From assembly GCA_026712715.1 (NCBI GenBank), contig JAPOPW010000046.1:1-45192 (forward strand): DNA of 45,192 bases, given 5' to 3'. The translations under genes and the position numbers were made by a program. Positions 17,146-25,798 of the stretch are shown here, one piece after another (the stretch's first letter is position 1; each line of letters starts with the position of its first letter). The notes under the pieces were generated by a model, which did not search any database, had not been told where the DNA came from, and worked only from the letters and a program-made list of their open reading frames with translations. Source of the stretch: Immundisolibacterales bacterium (lineage in GTDB: Bacteria > Pseudomonadota > Gammaproteobacteria > HK1).

Positions 17146-18786
17146 ATGCAAGCATGCGGTCGTACGTTCAGGTCCGTGAAACGGATTCGGTCGGAAACGG
17201 CATTTGCCATCACCGCGATACTCATCTGCGTGCTGTCCGCCGGGTCGATTCCGGCAATGGCCCAGACCGAACGCGTGGTGGCCGCACTGACCTCGCCCGG
17301 CTCCGAGTCCAACCGGTTCTGGGCGTCTTCTCTGTCCTGGCATGCGTTGGACCCTTCGCTGGAAGGCCTGGTGGCGAACGACCCGGTGACCGGTGAGTAC
17401 ACGGGCGACGGGCTGGCCGTTTCGTGGGAGCACAGCCCGGACTTCACCGAGTGGACGTTCAAGCTTCGCGAGGGCGTGCAGTTCCACTTCGGCTACGGCG
17501 AATTCACGGCGGCCGACGTCGTCCACAGCTACGCGCTGCACACGGGCGAGGACGCGGTCGTGCCCGGAGTGGCGCAGCTTCGGGGCGCGACGGTCGAGGT
17601 GCTCGACGACCACACGGTGCGCTTCGTCTACGACGGCCCCCGGGTCGAGAAGCTCTTCCTGCATGGCGGCCGCTCGGTCATGAAGATCTACAGCAAGGCG
17701 CAGTTCGACCAGGAAGGACTCGAAGGCTACGACGAGCGCTTCGCGGGCACGGGGCATTACCGGCTCGTCTCCCGTTCTCCCGGACGCATGCTCTACGAGC
17801 GCGTCGAGAACCACTATTCGGGACTCACCCCCGACTTCGCGGAGCTCGAGCTGCGGTTCGTGGACGAACCGGCGACCAAGCTCGCGATGCTGCTGACCGG
17901 CGAAGCGCACATCGCGGACCTGCCGCGCGAGCTCATGCCCGATGCCACCGGCGCGGGAATGAGCACCGCGCAATCCGCGCGCGCGACGATGCAGACGGAC
18001 ATCGCGTTCAACGGGCTGTACTGCGAGTCCGACGATCCGGCCTGTCGACGGGACGTGCCGTGGTTCGACGTGCGCATCCGCGAGGCGATCAACCGCGCCA
18101 TCAATCGCGAGGAGATGCTGGAAGTGCTCTTCCCCGACGGCGGTGCCGCGCTGCTGCCTCGCTATGCCATGGTGGAGCGGCACGAGGGCTTCGACCCGAT
18201 GCTGGTGGAGCGCTTCGACGCCGAGTACGGTTACGATCCGGAGCTGGTCGAGCAACTGATGTGGTTCGCCGGCTACCCGGACGCCTTCGCGGATCCCGTG
18301 ATCCGGCTCATCACGACCGCGATCGGAGGTCAGCCCGAGATCCCCGTGCAGATGGAGCTGGTGCACCAGTACCTGAGCGCGGCGGGATTCCAGGTCGAGC
18401 TCGTGGAGATCGAGCACGCCCGTGTCGGCGCCCTCGGGCGCGCCCGGGAGCTCTACTATCTCAATCCCATCCGCAACGCTCCGCCCCGGCCGACGGAGGT
18501 CGCCTTCCGCGCGTTCTACTCCAATCCCGGCGGGCCCTACCAGGGCTGGGAGGACGACTGGACCAGCCGGCACGTGAGCGCGATGATCGCCTCGTCCGAT
18601 GCGGACGAGAGGGACCGGATCGCCCGCAAGGTCTTCAATTACCTGTTCGAACAGTACAACGACGTACCCCTGTTCTCGGTGTTCACCCAGGTCGCGGTGA
18701 ACCCCGAGGTGGTATCCGGCTGGCAGTTCCCGGGGGTGACCTCCTCCGGAACCGGCCACTATCACCTGATCAAGCGCGCCCAATGA
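17146..18786 (+). CDS. Dipeptide/opine-type ABC transporter substrate-binding protein
   Basis: 546-residue periplasmic binding protein of the SBP_bac_5 (DppA/OppA) family. ATG at 17146 follows GGGGGAGGGG. A Sec signal peptide is visible: basic MQACGRTFRSVKRIRS, a hydrophobic core, and cleavage expected after IPAMA, leaving QTERVV. Family segments are YTGDGLAVSWE, WTFKLREGVQFHFG, FTAADVVHSY and the domain-2 stretch VRIREAINRAINREEML. It captures the ligand for the four-gene transporter upstream. Placing the binding protein last, behind its own promoter, is slightly unusual. The gene is convergent with the ureohydrolase at 18898. Confidence 0.92.
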   Translation: MQACGRTFRSVKRIRSETAFAITAILICVLSAGSIPAMAQTERVVAALTSPGSESNRFWASSLSWHALDPSLEGLVANDPVTGEYTGDGLAVSWEHSPDFTEWTFKLREGVQFHFGYGEFTAADVVHSYALHTGEDAVVPGVAQLRGATVEVLDDHTVRFVYDGPRVEKLFLHGGRSVMKIYSKAQFDQEGLEGYDERFAGTGHYRLVSRSPGRMLYERVENHYSGLTPDFAELELRFVDEPATKLAMLLTGEAHIADLPRELMPDATGAGMSTAQSARATMQTDIAFNGLYCESDDPACRRDVPWFDVRIREAINRAINREEMLEVLFPDGGAALLPRYAMVERHEGFDPMLVERFDAEYGYDPELVEQLMWFAGYPDAFADPVIRLITTAIGGQPEIPVQMELVHQYLSAAGFQVELVEIEHARVGALGRARELYYLNPIRNAPPRPTEVAFRAFYSNPGGPYQGWEDDWTSRHVSAMIASSDADERDRIARKVFNYLFEQYNDVPLFSVFTQVAVNPEVVSGWQFPGVTSSGTGHYHLIKRAQ

Positions 18787-18810
18787 GACTTCGGACACCC
18801 TGGGCCGGGC

Positions 18811-18849
18811 ACCGGGCCGCGGCAGCGTCCGCATCGCCGCCGGCCCGGT
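18811..18849. terminator. Two-way terminator-like stem between convergent genes
   Basis: ACCGGGCC then GCGGC pairs with GCCGC then GGCCCGGT: 13 base pairs with a single bulged C (18841) and a 12-base loop. It lies 24 bases after the binding-protein stop and 49 bases after the ureohydrolase stop on the other strand. Confidence 0.45.
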
Positions 18850-18897
18850 TGTCGGGCGTCGGCTGGGGGCGCCTCGCGCCGGATCGGCAATCAGACG

Positions 18898-19998
18898 TTA
18901 CGGGTCCGAGCGCCGCCGGAAGGCGTGGCTCGCGATGACCTCCACGGCGAACCTGGCGGCAAGCTGGGAACCGAGTCCGTTGACGTCGTACCGCGGTGCC
19001 AGACAGGCCAGGTCAAAGCCGCAGAACGGCGGCCCCGCCGCCACGGCGGCGCGCAGACCACGGACTGCTTCGCGCGCCGTCAAGCCGGCCGGTTCGGGAT
19101 ATTTCTGGGCCGGCAGGAACGCGGGGTCCATCACGTCGACGTCGAACGAGAGATAGAGGTAGTCCGCCTGGCCGGCGACCGTGTCGATCGCTTCCTCGAC
19201 GCAGGCCACGATTCCCTTCTCGTCGATCATCGGGAGCGTCCAGTAGCGTATGCCAAGCTCGCGGGCGACTTCGCCGAAGACGCCGGGGTTGCGAAAGCCG
19301 CGAATACCGATCACGGCGAGATCCTCGGGCCGCAGGAACCCGGCCTCCATCGACCGCGCCCATTCCGAACCGGCCCAGTAGCGCGGTTCCCAACACAGGT
19401 CGAAGTGCGCGTCAAACTTGATGACGGCGATGCGTGCCTGGCGCTGCCGGGCGACGGCGCGAAGGCCCACATAGGGAGTGATGTCGTCTCCACCGAGGAG
19501 AATCGGGATGCGCTCTTCGCCGATTATTGCGCCGAGCCGGTCCGAAGCCTCGTGCAGCATGGCCTCCGTGGGCACGGCCAGATCGACCGGCAGGTCGCCC
19601 GCATCGCTGATCGAGATGTTCTCGGTCAAGCGAAACTCGGGGTCGAGCTCGTAGTGATGGATGCCGGGCCCGTGGACCAGCGAATAGTGGAGCGAATGGC
19701 GGCGGATGGCATCGGGCGCCTCCCATGCCCCGTCGCGCGCGTAGACGGTGTTTTCGAGGGGGACGCCGGGCTCGATCATCGTCCGCGTGTCGCGCGCCCG
19801 GATGCCCTCGTAGGGAAAGCCGCAAACGACGACGTCGCTGTTCGCCAGGTCCTCGTCGTGCGGCGCCTCGATGAACGTCGGCACGTCGTGGTGCAGGATG
19901 GGGATGACCGAGCGGAACGAGCTGCTGGCCTTGATCGAACGCTCCGCGGAACGCTGCGCCGCCCTGCGGAAGCGCTCCTCGATTGACGGCATTGACAT
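18898..19998 (-). CDS. Atypical ureohydrolase (arginase/agmatinase superfamily) 1
   Basis: 366-residue ureohydrolase fold protein; the family hydrolyses guanidino groups to urea with two Mn ions. ATG at 19998 follows GAGGAGAACGAG. Intact sites are Asp196/His198/Asp200 (FDAHFD) and Asp286/Asp288 (SFDVDVMDP). Two family positions are changed. The metal-binding GGDHS motif reads GGDD (Asp172 instead of His). The Glu that contacts the guanidinium (Glu277 in human arginase I) is replaced by Cys332 in GFDLACLAP. The N-terminus is longer than in agmatinase. Family membership is sure. The substrate is not: it could be an unusual guanidino compound or another C-N bond. It is divergent from the ABC transporter at 20368, with a shared regulatory gap. 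Confidence 0.85.
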   Translation of the reverse strand: MSMPSIEERFRRAAQRSAERSIKASSSFRSVIPILHHDVPTFIEAPHDEDLANSDVVVCGFPYEGIRARDTRTMIEPGVPLENTVYARDGAWEAPDAIRRHSLHYSLVHGPGIHHYELDPEFRLTENISISDAGDLPVDLAVPTEAMLHEASDRLGAIIGEERIPILLGGDDITPYVGLRAVARQRQARIAVIKFDAHFDLCWEPRYWAGSEWARSMEAGFLRPEDLAVIGIRGFRNPGVFGEVARELGIRYWTLPMIDEKGIVACVEEAIDTVAGQADYLYLSFDVDVMDPAFLPAQKYPEPAGLTAREAVRGLRAAVAAGPPFCGFDLACLAPRYDVNGLGSQLAARFAVEVIASHAFRRRSDP

Positions 19999-20031
19999 CT
20001 CGTTCTCCTCGCGGCGCGCTCCGTGAAGGAA

Positions 20032-20040
20032 GGTATAGCA
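20032..20040 (-). promoter_or_regulatory. Extended -10 promoter of ureohydrolase 1
   Basis: On the - strand TGCTATACC reads as a TGn-extended -10 box, placing the start of transcription near 20024, about 25 bases before the ATG at 19998. The -35 region is weak and lies under the palindrome at 20058-20076. Confidence 0.4.
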
Positions 20041-20057
20041 CGGCCGCGCGCGGCCGG

Positions 20058-20076
20058 CCATGCTTGACAAGCATGG
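20058..20076. promoter_or_regulatory. Perfect 9-bp inverted repeat operator in the divergent gap
   Basis: CCATGCTTG-A-CAAGCATGG, two perfect 9-bp arms around one base. It covers the -35 region of the leftward ureohydrolase promoter, and a + strand TTGACA (20064-20069) runs through its centre. This is the expected size and symmetry for a dimeric repressor or activator (GntR, LysR or TetR type). No regulator gene lies in the window next to it. Confidence 0.55.
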
Positions 20077-20100
20077 AACAATCGCCGTTCATGTCGGTGG

Positions 20101-20250
20101 CCCGCGGGAGCGGGAAAGCCCCGCTCACATGACGAAGCGGAGGTTCGGGGGCTGGCGGCGGGTCTCGCACACCCCGCCGTGTGCGCCCATCGGCTGCTGC
20201 TCGCCAGGAATCCCCGTCGCCTGAATCGATGAGGCGCTCGACGGGCGGGA
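20101..20250 (+). promoter_or_regulatory. Structured leader ahead of the polar amino-acid transporter
   Basis: Several strong stems are packed in 150 bases. CCCGC/GCGGG with a GGGA loop lies at 20101-20114. CGGCGGG can pair with CCCGCCG, or GCACAC with GTGTGC, near 20155-20185; these two pairings exclude each other. CCCGTCGCCT pairs with AGG(CGCT)CGACGGG at 20213-20245, 10 bp with a 4-base bulge. Mutually exclusive stems just before a short ORF suggest an attenuator or ligand-sensing leader. I could not match it to a known riboswitch class. GC-rich sequence gives chance stems, so this is tentative. Confidence 0.35.
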
Positions 20251-20268
20251 CCGGAGGGAGAGAGCTGC

Positions 20269-20355
20269 ATGACGACGACGTTTCGCCCCCGCGAGCCGGA
20301 CCCGATGCTTCTTCTGGCGCCGGACCCGGGCGAGCGGCGGCCGGATCCGCTCTGA
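20269..20355 (+). CDS. Short leader-like ORF, 28 residues
   Basis: ATG at 20269 follows a near-ideal ribosome site (GGAGGGAG, about 20252-20259). The peptide begins MTTTFRPREPDPMLLLAPDP and is rich in Pro, Arg and Asp. It stops 12 bases before the ATPase gene. The strong ribosome site and position fit a leader peptide or coupling ORF for the transporter. It may instead be chance; no homology is claimed. Confidence 0.35.
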   Translation: MTTTFRPREPDPMLLLAPDPGERRPDPL

Positions 20356-20367
20356 GAACGGTGTTTC

Positions 20368-21162
20368 ATGGAATCGCGCCCCGAGGAATCCGGCGAGACC
20401 GGCGATCTGCTTCGTCTCGTGGACATCCGAAAATCGTTTGGTGAGACCGAGGTACTGAAGGGCATCTCGCTATCCGTCCGGCACGGAGAGGTGATTGCGA
20501 TCATCGGCGCAAGCGGCTCGGGGAAGAGCACGCTGCTGCGTTGCGTGAACCTTCTCGAGACGCCGTCGGCCGGCGAGATCATGTTCGACGGCAAACCCGT
20601 CGACTATCGGCGCCACGGCGCGACGTGGAAGGCCGCCGGGGCGATGAAGCGGCTCCGGACGTCGATTGGGATGGTATTCCAGAGCTACAACCTGTGGCCG
20701 CACAAGACGGTTCTGGAGAACGTCGTCGAGGCGCCGATCAACGTAAGGCGGATTCCGCCCGCCGACGCGATCTCACAGGGGGAAGCGCTGCTGGAGAGCA
20801 TCGGTCTCGCGGAGAAACGCAACGAATATCCGAGTAGGCTTTCGGGCGGCCAGCAGCAACGGGTCGCCATTGTCCGTGCGCTCGCCATGGACCCCAAGAT
20901 GATGCTGTTCGACGAGGTAACCTCCGCCCTCGACCCCGAACTCGTGGGCGAGGTGCTCGATCTGATGACTTCTCTCGCCCAACAAGGGATGACGATGCTG
21001 GTCGTTACCCACGAGATGGGATTCGCGCGCCACGTGAGCCGACGAACGGCCTTCTTCTGCGACGGCGAGATTGCCGAAATCGGACCGTCCCGGGAGCTCC
21101 TTTCGCATCCGCGCGACGAACGAACCGGCGAGTTTCTGAGCCGGGTCCTTCACCACCTTTGA
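20368..21162 (+). CDS. Polar amino-acid-type ABC transporter ATPase
   Basis: 264-residue ATPase of the GlnQ/HisP family. Walker A is [18 protein letters not shown], the Q-loop region [19 protein letters not shown] is diagnostic of polar amino-acid importers, the signature is [18 protein letters not shown], Walker B is [16 protein letters not shown] and the switch is [13 protein letters not shown]. It drives the single permease at 21196 with the binding protein at 21926. Flanking ureohydrolases suggest a guanidino or related amine substrate rather than glutamine; that part is inference. Confidence 0.94.
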   Translation: MESRPEESGETGDLLRLVDIRKSFGETEVLKGISLSVRHGEVIAIIGASGSGKSTLLRCVNLLETPSAGEIMFDGKPVDYRRHGATWKAAGAMKRLRTSIGMVFQSYNLWPHKTVLENVVEAPINVRRIPPADAISQGEALLESIGLAEKRNEYPSRLSGGQQQRVAIVRALAMDPKMMLFDEVTSALDPELVGEVLDLMTSLAQQGMTMLVVTHEMGFARHVSRRTAFFCDGEIAEIGPSRELLSHPRDERTGEFLSRVLHHL

Positions 21163-21195
21163 GATCGCGGAACGCATTACCGGACGGATTTCACC

Positions 21196-21864
21196 ATGGA
21201 CAACAGCTTGATCGAATACTGGAACACGTTCGGAAGCTACGTGCCGGGACTGCTCTATTCCTGCATGATCGTAATGGAGATTGCCCTGCTATCGATCTTC
21301 TTGAGCTGGATACTGGGATTGTTCGCGGCGCTGGGCAAGAATTCACGGCTGGGTGTTTTGCGCCGCCCGTGCGAATTCTACATCTGGTTCATGCGCGGAA
21401 CGCCTTCACTCATTCACATTTTCCTCATCTATTTTGCGCTGCCGCAATTCGGACTCGCGTTTTCGCCGTTCGTGGCGGGAGTGATCGCGCTGTCCATCGG
21501 CAGCGGCGCATACGTCGCCGAGGTGTTCCGTTCAGGCCTTTCCGCGATTCCACGCGGACAGGGCGAGTCGGCCCAGGCGCTCGGCATGGGGCCTGTTCTC
21601 ACCATGAGACGCATCGTCCTTCCCCAGGTGGTACGGATAATCGTCCCGTCGCTCACGAATGAGGCCATAAACACGCTGAAGAACACGTCCCTGCTCTCGA
21701 CGATTACCGTTCTCGAGCTCACGCTGTTCACGCAAATGGCGATTGCCGCCACATTCCGGCCTTTCGAATTCTATATTGCGGCGGCCCTGCTGTATCTGGT
21801 CATGACGACGTTGCTGAGTCAGTTTGCGAACTGGCATGAGAAGCGGTATACACTGCACATCTAG
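21196..21864 (+). CDS. Polar amino-acid-type ABC transporter permease
   Basis: 222-residue HisM/GlnP-family permease. Five hydrophobic helices are visible. RGTPSLIHIFLIYFALP is the family entry motif. The EAA loop is GESAQALGMGPVLTMRRIVL, preceded by GSGAYVAEVFRSGLSAIPRG. Only one permease gene is present, so the channel is probably a homodimer. This gene and the next contain noticeably more A/T than most of the window (for example the stretch 21700-21880), which hints at separate ancestry for this transporter. Confidence 0.94.
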   Translation: MDNSLIEYWNTFGSYVPGLLYSCMIVMEIALLSIFLSWILGLFAALGKNSRLGVLRRPCEFYIWFMRGTPSLIHIFLIYFALPQFGLAFSPFVAGVIALSIGSGAYVAEVFRSGLSAIPRGQGESAQALGMGPVLTMRRIVLPQVVRIIVPSLTNEAINTLKNTSLLSTITVLELTLFTQMAIAATFRPFEFYIAAALLYLVMTTLLSQFANWHEKRYTLHI

Positions 21865-21925
21865 AATCGGAAAAGCGTTATCGGTCAACGGACGGGAAGG
21901 CAAGTTGGAAAGGTAGGCAGCCATT

Positions 21926-22735
21926 ATGAAACGACGCAAGTTCATCCAGACCGGATCCGCGGCCGCGGCGGCGACACTCGCGTTCCCGTGGGTCATGCAA
22001 CGCCGGGCATCGGCCGGCGATCTCGAGCTGCTGGTACCAGGAGAGCTGAGCTCGGCGACCGAGGGCGTGTATCCGCCGTTCAGCTTCAAGGCCGAAGACG
22101 GAAAGCTCGACGGGCTCGAGATGCGGATCATGGGAGAGATCTGCCGGCGGCTCGGACTGAGCTACGAACCGGTCGTCATCAAGTGGGAGTCGATGCTGGT
22201 GGCGCTGTTGGCGGACAAGTACGACATCGTCGGCAACGCGATGGGCATCACCGAGGAACGGCAGAAGAGCGTCACGTTCTGCGACGGCTGGATCGAGTCG
22301 GGCGCCCGGCTGGTCGTGCACGAGGATTCGGCCATCCAGAGCTCGGCCGACGCCGAGGGAAAGTCCGTCGGCGTGATCACGGCGTCAATCTTCGTACCCC
22401 TCGCGGAAGGCTGGGGCGCCGAGGTCAAGCACTACCAGTCGGATGTCGGGGTGATGCAGGACACCGTGAACGGCCGGATCGAGGGTGCGGTCATGGACTC
22501 CATTGCCGCCGCCTATGCGATTCAGAAGTCGAAATTGCCGCTGCGGTGGACCGACGAGCTGCATATTCCCTATCAACTCGGTTGGGCCGTGAAGAAGGGC
22601 AAGCCGAACCTGGTCAAGGCCATCAACGCCGCCCGGGCGGAGATGGTGGCCGACGGCACCTTCAAGCGGCTGGTAGAGGATCTGGTCGGCTACGATCCTT
22701 CACCCAGCGACCCGATACGCAGCATCCTGAGTTGA
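21926..22735 (+). CDS. Polar amino-acid-type ABC transporter binding protein
   Basis: 269-residue SBP_bac_3 family protein. The N-terminus MKRRKFIQTGSAAAAATLAF is a twin-arginine-type signal with cleavage near ASAGD. The ligand-domain start reads YPPFSFKAEDGKLDGLEMRI, with CRRLGLSYEPVVIKWESML, NAMGITEERQKSVTFCDG and the linker YAIQKSKLPLRW. The Arg that contacts the carboxylate of amino acids in many homologues (GxTxTxxR) appears shifted to GITEERQKS, so the ligand may lack a normal amino-acid head group. It completes the transporter. Confidence 0.92.
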   Translation: MKRRKFIQTGSAAAAATLAFPWVMQRRASAGDLELLVPGELSSATEGVYPPFSFKAEDGKLDGLEMRIMGEICRRLGLSYEPVVIKWESMLVALLADKYDIVGNAMGITEERQKSVTFCDGWIESGARLVVHEDSAIQSSADAEGKSVGVITASIFVPLAEGWGAEVKHYQSDVGVMQDTVNGRIEGAVMDSIAAAYAIQKSKLPLRWTDELHIPYQLGWAVKKGKPNLVKAINAARAEMVADGTFKRLVEDLVGYDPSPSDPIRSILS

Positions 22736-22745
22736 TTCCGCGGCT

Positions 22746-22778
22746 GGCGAGTCGGGGTCGTCCGACACCCGATTCGCC
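22746..22778 (+). terminator. Strong stem-loop after the polar amino-acid transporter
   Basis: GGCGAGTCGGG (22746-22756) pairs with CCCGATTCGCC (22768-22778): 11 base pairs with one G-U, and an 11-base loop. It begins 11 bases after the binding-protein stop. No U-tract follows. Likely transcript end. Confidence 0.45.
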
Positions 22779-23012
22779 GGATTCGTCGCGGGGATGCGCG
22801 AACGGCGCAGGCCCTGAATTCGCCTTTCGTGCAGATTCCGGTCCTCCCCCGCCGGCGGGCGGGAGCGAGCGGGCTTCCCTCGGATCCTCCCCCTCCCCCC
22901 GAGTCCCACCAACGTCGCCTGACGCGTGGCCGGGTCCGCCGCCGCCCGGCGCGAACGGTGTGCGAAGCCGGGGGGGCGGCGTGCCGAAGGGCGACACGAC
23001 ACGGGAGCGGCG

Positions 23013-24023
23013 ATGATGGCGAGCCACGATCTCTCCGGCGACGAGCGGTCCTTCCTGTCGAATCTCTACTGGTGGGGAGTTCCGACCCTGTTCGGATGCC
23101 CCCACATCGAGGACCCCGGGCAATGCGACATCGCCCTGGTCGGCGTGCCCCACAGCTCCGGCAACGGCGCCACCGAACGCGACCAGCATCTCGGGCCGAG
23201 GGCGGTTCGCAATATCTCGGGCCAATTCCGCCGCGCCCACGGCGCGTTTCGATTCTCGCCGTGGGAGGAATGCCGCATTCATGACGTGGGTGACGTGCTG
23301 CTGCCGCAGGCAATGGTCAACGACGTCTCGGTCCGCGATATCGAGGCGTACTACAAGACCCTGGACGAAGCGGGCGTACGCCCGGTCTCGGTGGGCGGCG
23401 ATCATTCCATTACCGGCCCAATCGTGAAGGCGATCGCCGGTTCCGGCGCCAGGTTGAGCGGCGGACAAAAGGCGGCGCTGCTTCATGTCGACGCGCACAC
23501 CGACACCTACGACCACCTTCCGCACTGGCTCGGATCGGTGCGCTCGGCCGCCCATTGGGGCAGCTACATCGTCACCGAGGGGCACATCGACACGGCGAAG
23601 AGCGTGCAGCTCGGAATCCGCGGCCACACCTACACCCTCGATTGGAAGAGGTCGAGCGAACGGCTGGGCTACCGGGTCATCACCTTCGACGAGTTCCAGG
23701 AGCTCGGCATCGCGAGAACCGTCGAGATCGTCCGCGAGCGAGTAGGCGACGCGCCGCTTTATATCACCTTCGACCTCGATGCCCTCGACCCGACGGTCGC
23801 CCCGGCGGTCGCCGCCATCGTGCCCACGACGGGATTCCTGATGCACGAGGCAATCCGAATCCTCCAGGGCATGCGGGGGCTGAACGTGATCGGCGCCGAT
23901 GTCGTGTGCATGGTCCCCACCAAGGACAATCCCAACCAGATTACGGCGCTGAACGCGACGGCAATCCTGTTCGAGCAGTTGTGCCTGATCGTCGACTACA
24001 TGAAGACCCATCGGGAAGGTTAG
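23013..24023 (+). CDS. Atypical ureohydrolase (agmatinase-like) 2
   Basis: 336-residue ureohydrolase. Start ATG 23013 (or 23016) follows GGGAGCGG; the open frame extends upstream without coding character. Metal ligands are complete: His131 (GGDHS), Asp160/His162/Asp164 (DAHTD) and Asp254/Asp256 (FDLDALDP). The guanidinium-contact Glu is replaced by Cys299 (GADVVCMVP), the same change as in ureohydrolase 1. The substrate loop SSGNGATERDQHLGPRAVR is agmatinase-like. It probably hydrolyses an unusual guanidino compound to urea plus an amine; proclavaminate- or guanidinobutyrate-type chemistry is possible. No urease lies in the window. Confidence 0.88.
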   Translation: MMASHDLSGDERSFLSNLYWWGVPTLFGCPHIEDPGQCDIALVGVPHSSGNGATERDQHLGPRAVRNISGQFRRAHGAFRFSPWEECRIHDVGDVLLPQAMVNDVSVRDIEAYYKTLDEAGVRPVSVGGDHSITGPIVKAIAGSGARLSGGQKAALLHVDAHTDTYDHLPHWLGSVRSAAHWGSYIVTEGHIDTAKSVQLGIRGHTYTLDWKRSSERLGYRVITFDEFQELGIARTVEIVRERVGDAPLYITFDLDALDPTVAPAVAAIVPTTGFLMHEAIRILQGMRGLNVIGADVVCMVPTKDNPNQITALNATAILFEQLCLIVDYMKTHREG

Positions 24024-24028
24024 TCGAT

Positions 24029-24054
24029 CGCGTTGCGCCATTGTGGCGAGCGCG
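24029..24054 (+). terminator. Stem-loop after ureohydrolase 2
   Basis: CGCGTT-(G)-CGCC pairs with GGCG-AGCGCG around a 5-base loop: 10 pairs with one bulged G and one G-U, starting 6 bases after the stop. No U-tract. Confidence 0.35.
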
Positions 24055-24243
24055 CGGTGCTTGCGAAGCGGTGGCGGTCCCGGGTGCGGGCCGACGTCGG
24101 TTGGCCTTCCCGGGCGCCCGCAGCCGCCGGAAGACTCGCAACCGTGCGCGGTCCAGCTACCTGAGCCTTCCGGGTCTCATGAACCGTACGATGCACCGAT
24201 CGGGTGATACCGGACCGCGCGCCGTGCGGAGGAGGAGCGAGCC

Positions 24244-25569
24244 TTGATTCGGTTCCGTGAACGCGTGCCGGCGTTCCTGGACGGGGGCGACTCGCCCCGC
24301 GCCCTGCTCGAGCGATGCATCGGCGCGATCGAGGCCCGGGAGGCCGAGGTCGGGGCGTTCGTCGCCCTCGACCTCGAGGGCGCCCGCGCCGCCGCGGATG
24401 AATCCACCGCCCGCTACCGCACCGGTCGCCCTCTCTCGCCGGTCGACGGGTGCCCGTTCGGGGTGAAGGACATCATCGAGACGGCGGATCTCCCGACCCA
24501 GATGAACAGCCCCGTCTTCGCCGGGTGGCGCTCCGCGCGGGACGCGGCCTGCGTGCGGGCGCTTCGCCAGGGCGGCGCCGTTCTCCTCGGCAAGACGGTG
24601 ACGACCGAGTTCGCGGCGGGGCGCTCCGGCCCCACCGTCCATCCCCTCGACCCGACCCGCACGCCGGGCGGATCATCGAGCGGATCGGCGGCCGCGGTCG
24701 CGGCGGGCATGGTGCCGGTCGCGTTCGGCACCCAGGCCGGAGGCTCCACGATACGGCCGGCGTCGTACTGCGGTCTGGTCGGGCTCAAGCCCACGATCGG
24801 GACGTTCTCGATGGCCGGCATCCACACTATCGGCCCCACCGTCGACCACCTCGGGATCCTCGCCTCCAACCTGTCCGATCTCTGGAGCGTCGCCCGCCAG
24901 GTGAGCGACCTCGCCGTCACGCCGGGCGTCCGCGGCCTGCCCGGGTCCGGTCACGCGCTCCCGCGGGCCGCCGCCCCGGCCCGGCTCGTCCACCTGCACA
25001 CCGCGGGCTGGGGCGAGCTCGACGCCGAGTCGATCGCCGCGTTCGACGCGCTGGTCGCACGGCTGCGGGCCGCCGGTGTCGAGGTGACGAACCGCGACGA
25101 CGACCCCCGGGTCGCGAGCCTCGAAACGACCCTGGACGAAGGGGTCGACGGGCGTCTCGACATCATGGCCTGGGAGATGCGCTGGCCGTTCGAGGAGTAC
25201 GCCGACCGCCATGGCACGGTCGTCAGCGACATTCTGCACGGCTACGTGCGCCGCGCCCGGAACCTGACCCCGGCCGACTACCACGACGCCTTGCGCGAGC
25301 GCCGGCGCGTTCAGGACGTGGTCGAAGGGTTTGGCGAGGTCGCGGACGGCTTCATCTCGTTCGCCTCGTCCGGGCCCGCCCCCGTCGGGCTCGAGCACAC
25401 GGGCTCCCGGACGTTCCTCAACTACTGGTCGTGGCTCGGAAACCCCTCCTTCAGCGTGCCGCTCATGACCGTCCGAGGGCTCCCGGTCGGGCTTCAGCTC
25501 ATCGGGTTCGACGGCCGGGACGACCGGCTCGCCGCCCTCGCCCGCTGGTCCATGGAGACGTTGGTCTGA
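24244..25569 (+). CDS. Amidase-signature family hydrolase
   Basis: 441-residue amidase-signature enzyme, cytoplasmic. The catalytic triad is visible: Lys75 (FGVKDIIET), the cis-Ser in GGSSSGSAAAVAAG (about 145-148) and nucleophile Ser168 in GTQAGGSTIRPAS; the family's usual GTDTGGS reads GTQAGGS. The start is TTG at 24244 behind GGAGGAGGAG, a strong ribosome site. It would release ammonia from a linear amide. Placed after the ureohydrolase genes it could act on an amide produced in the same pathway, or on an allophanate-like compound; GatA is unlikely because no GatB/C is nearby. Confidence 0.9.
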   Translation: MIRFRERVPAFLDGGDSPRALLERCIGAIEAREAEVGAFVALDLEGARAAADESTARYRTGRPLSPVDGCPFGVKDIIETADLPTQMNSPVFAGWRSARDAACVRALRQGGAVLLGKTVTTEFAAGRSGPTVHPLDPTRTPGGSSSGSAAAVAAGMVPVAFGTQAGGSTIRPASYCGLVGLKPTIGTFSMAGIHTIGPTVDHLGILASNLSDLWSVARQVSDLAVTPGVRGLPGSGHALPRAAAPARLVHLHTAGWGELDAESIAAFDALVARLRAAGVEVTNRDDDPRVASLETTLDEGVDGRLDIMAWEMRWPFEEYADRHGTVVSDILHGYVRRARNLTPADYHDALRERRRVQDVVEGFGEVADGFISFASSGPAPVGLEHTGSRTFLNYWSWLGNPSFSVPLMTVRGLPVGLQLIGFDGRDDRLAALARWSMETLV

Positions 25570-25798
25570 CCCTCCCGGCCGGGCGCTGCGCCACGGATTC
25601 CGGCCCTCCCTCCGCAGGCCGACCGCCGCCGACACGTCGACCCGTTTCGCCCTTCGGGGGATGTGGTAGGCTCGGGCAGCGTTCCGTGGGCATGCGCGAC
25701 CGGTCGGGAGTTCACCGCAGGGCGAAATGCCTGCCTTGTCCAGGGCAGCGTACCTTCCCCCCTGCCGCGAAGCGGATGCCGCAAAAGGGGGTAAGCGA

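Noticed and set aside
15859..18834. A 991-codon open frame on the - strand
   Set aside because: Antisense to the DppF and binding-protein genes and without recognisable motifs.
20101..20250. Known guanidine riboswitch (ykkC, mini-ykkC or type III)
   Set aside because: The neighbouring genes make it tempting, but I could not find the conserved loops of these classes; kept only as an unclassified structured leader.
24244..25569. GatA subunit of tRNA amidotransferase
   Set aside because: No gatB or gatC nearby and the gene sits in a catabolic group.
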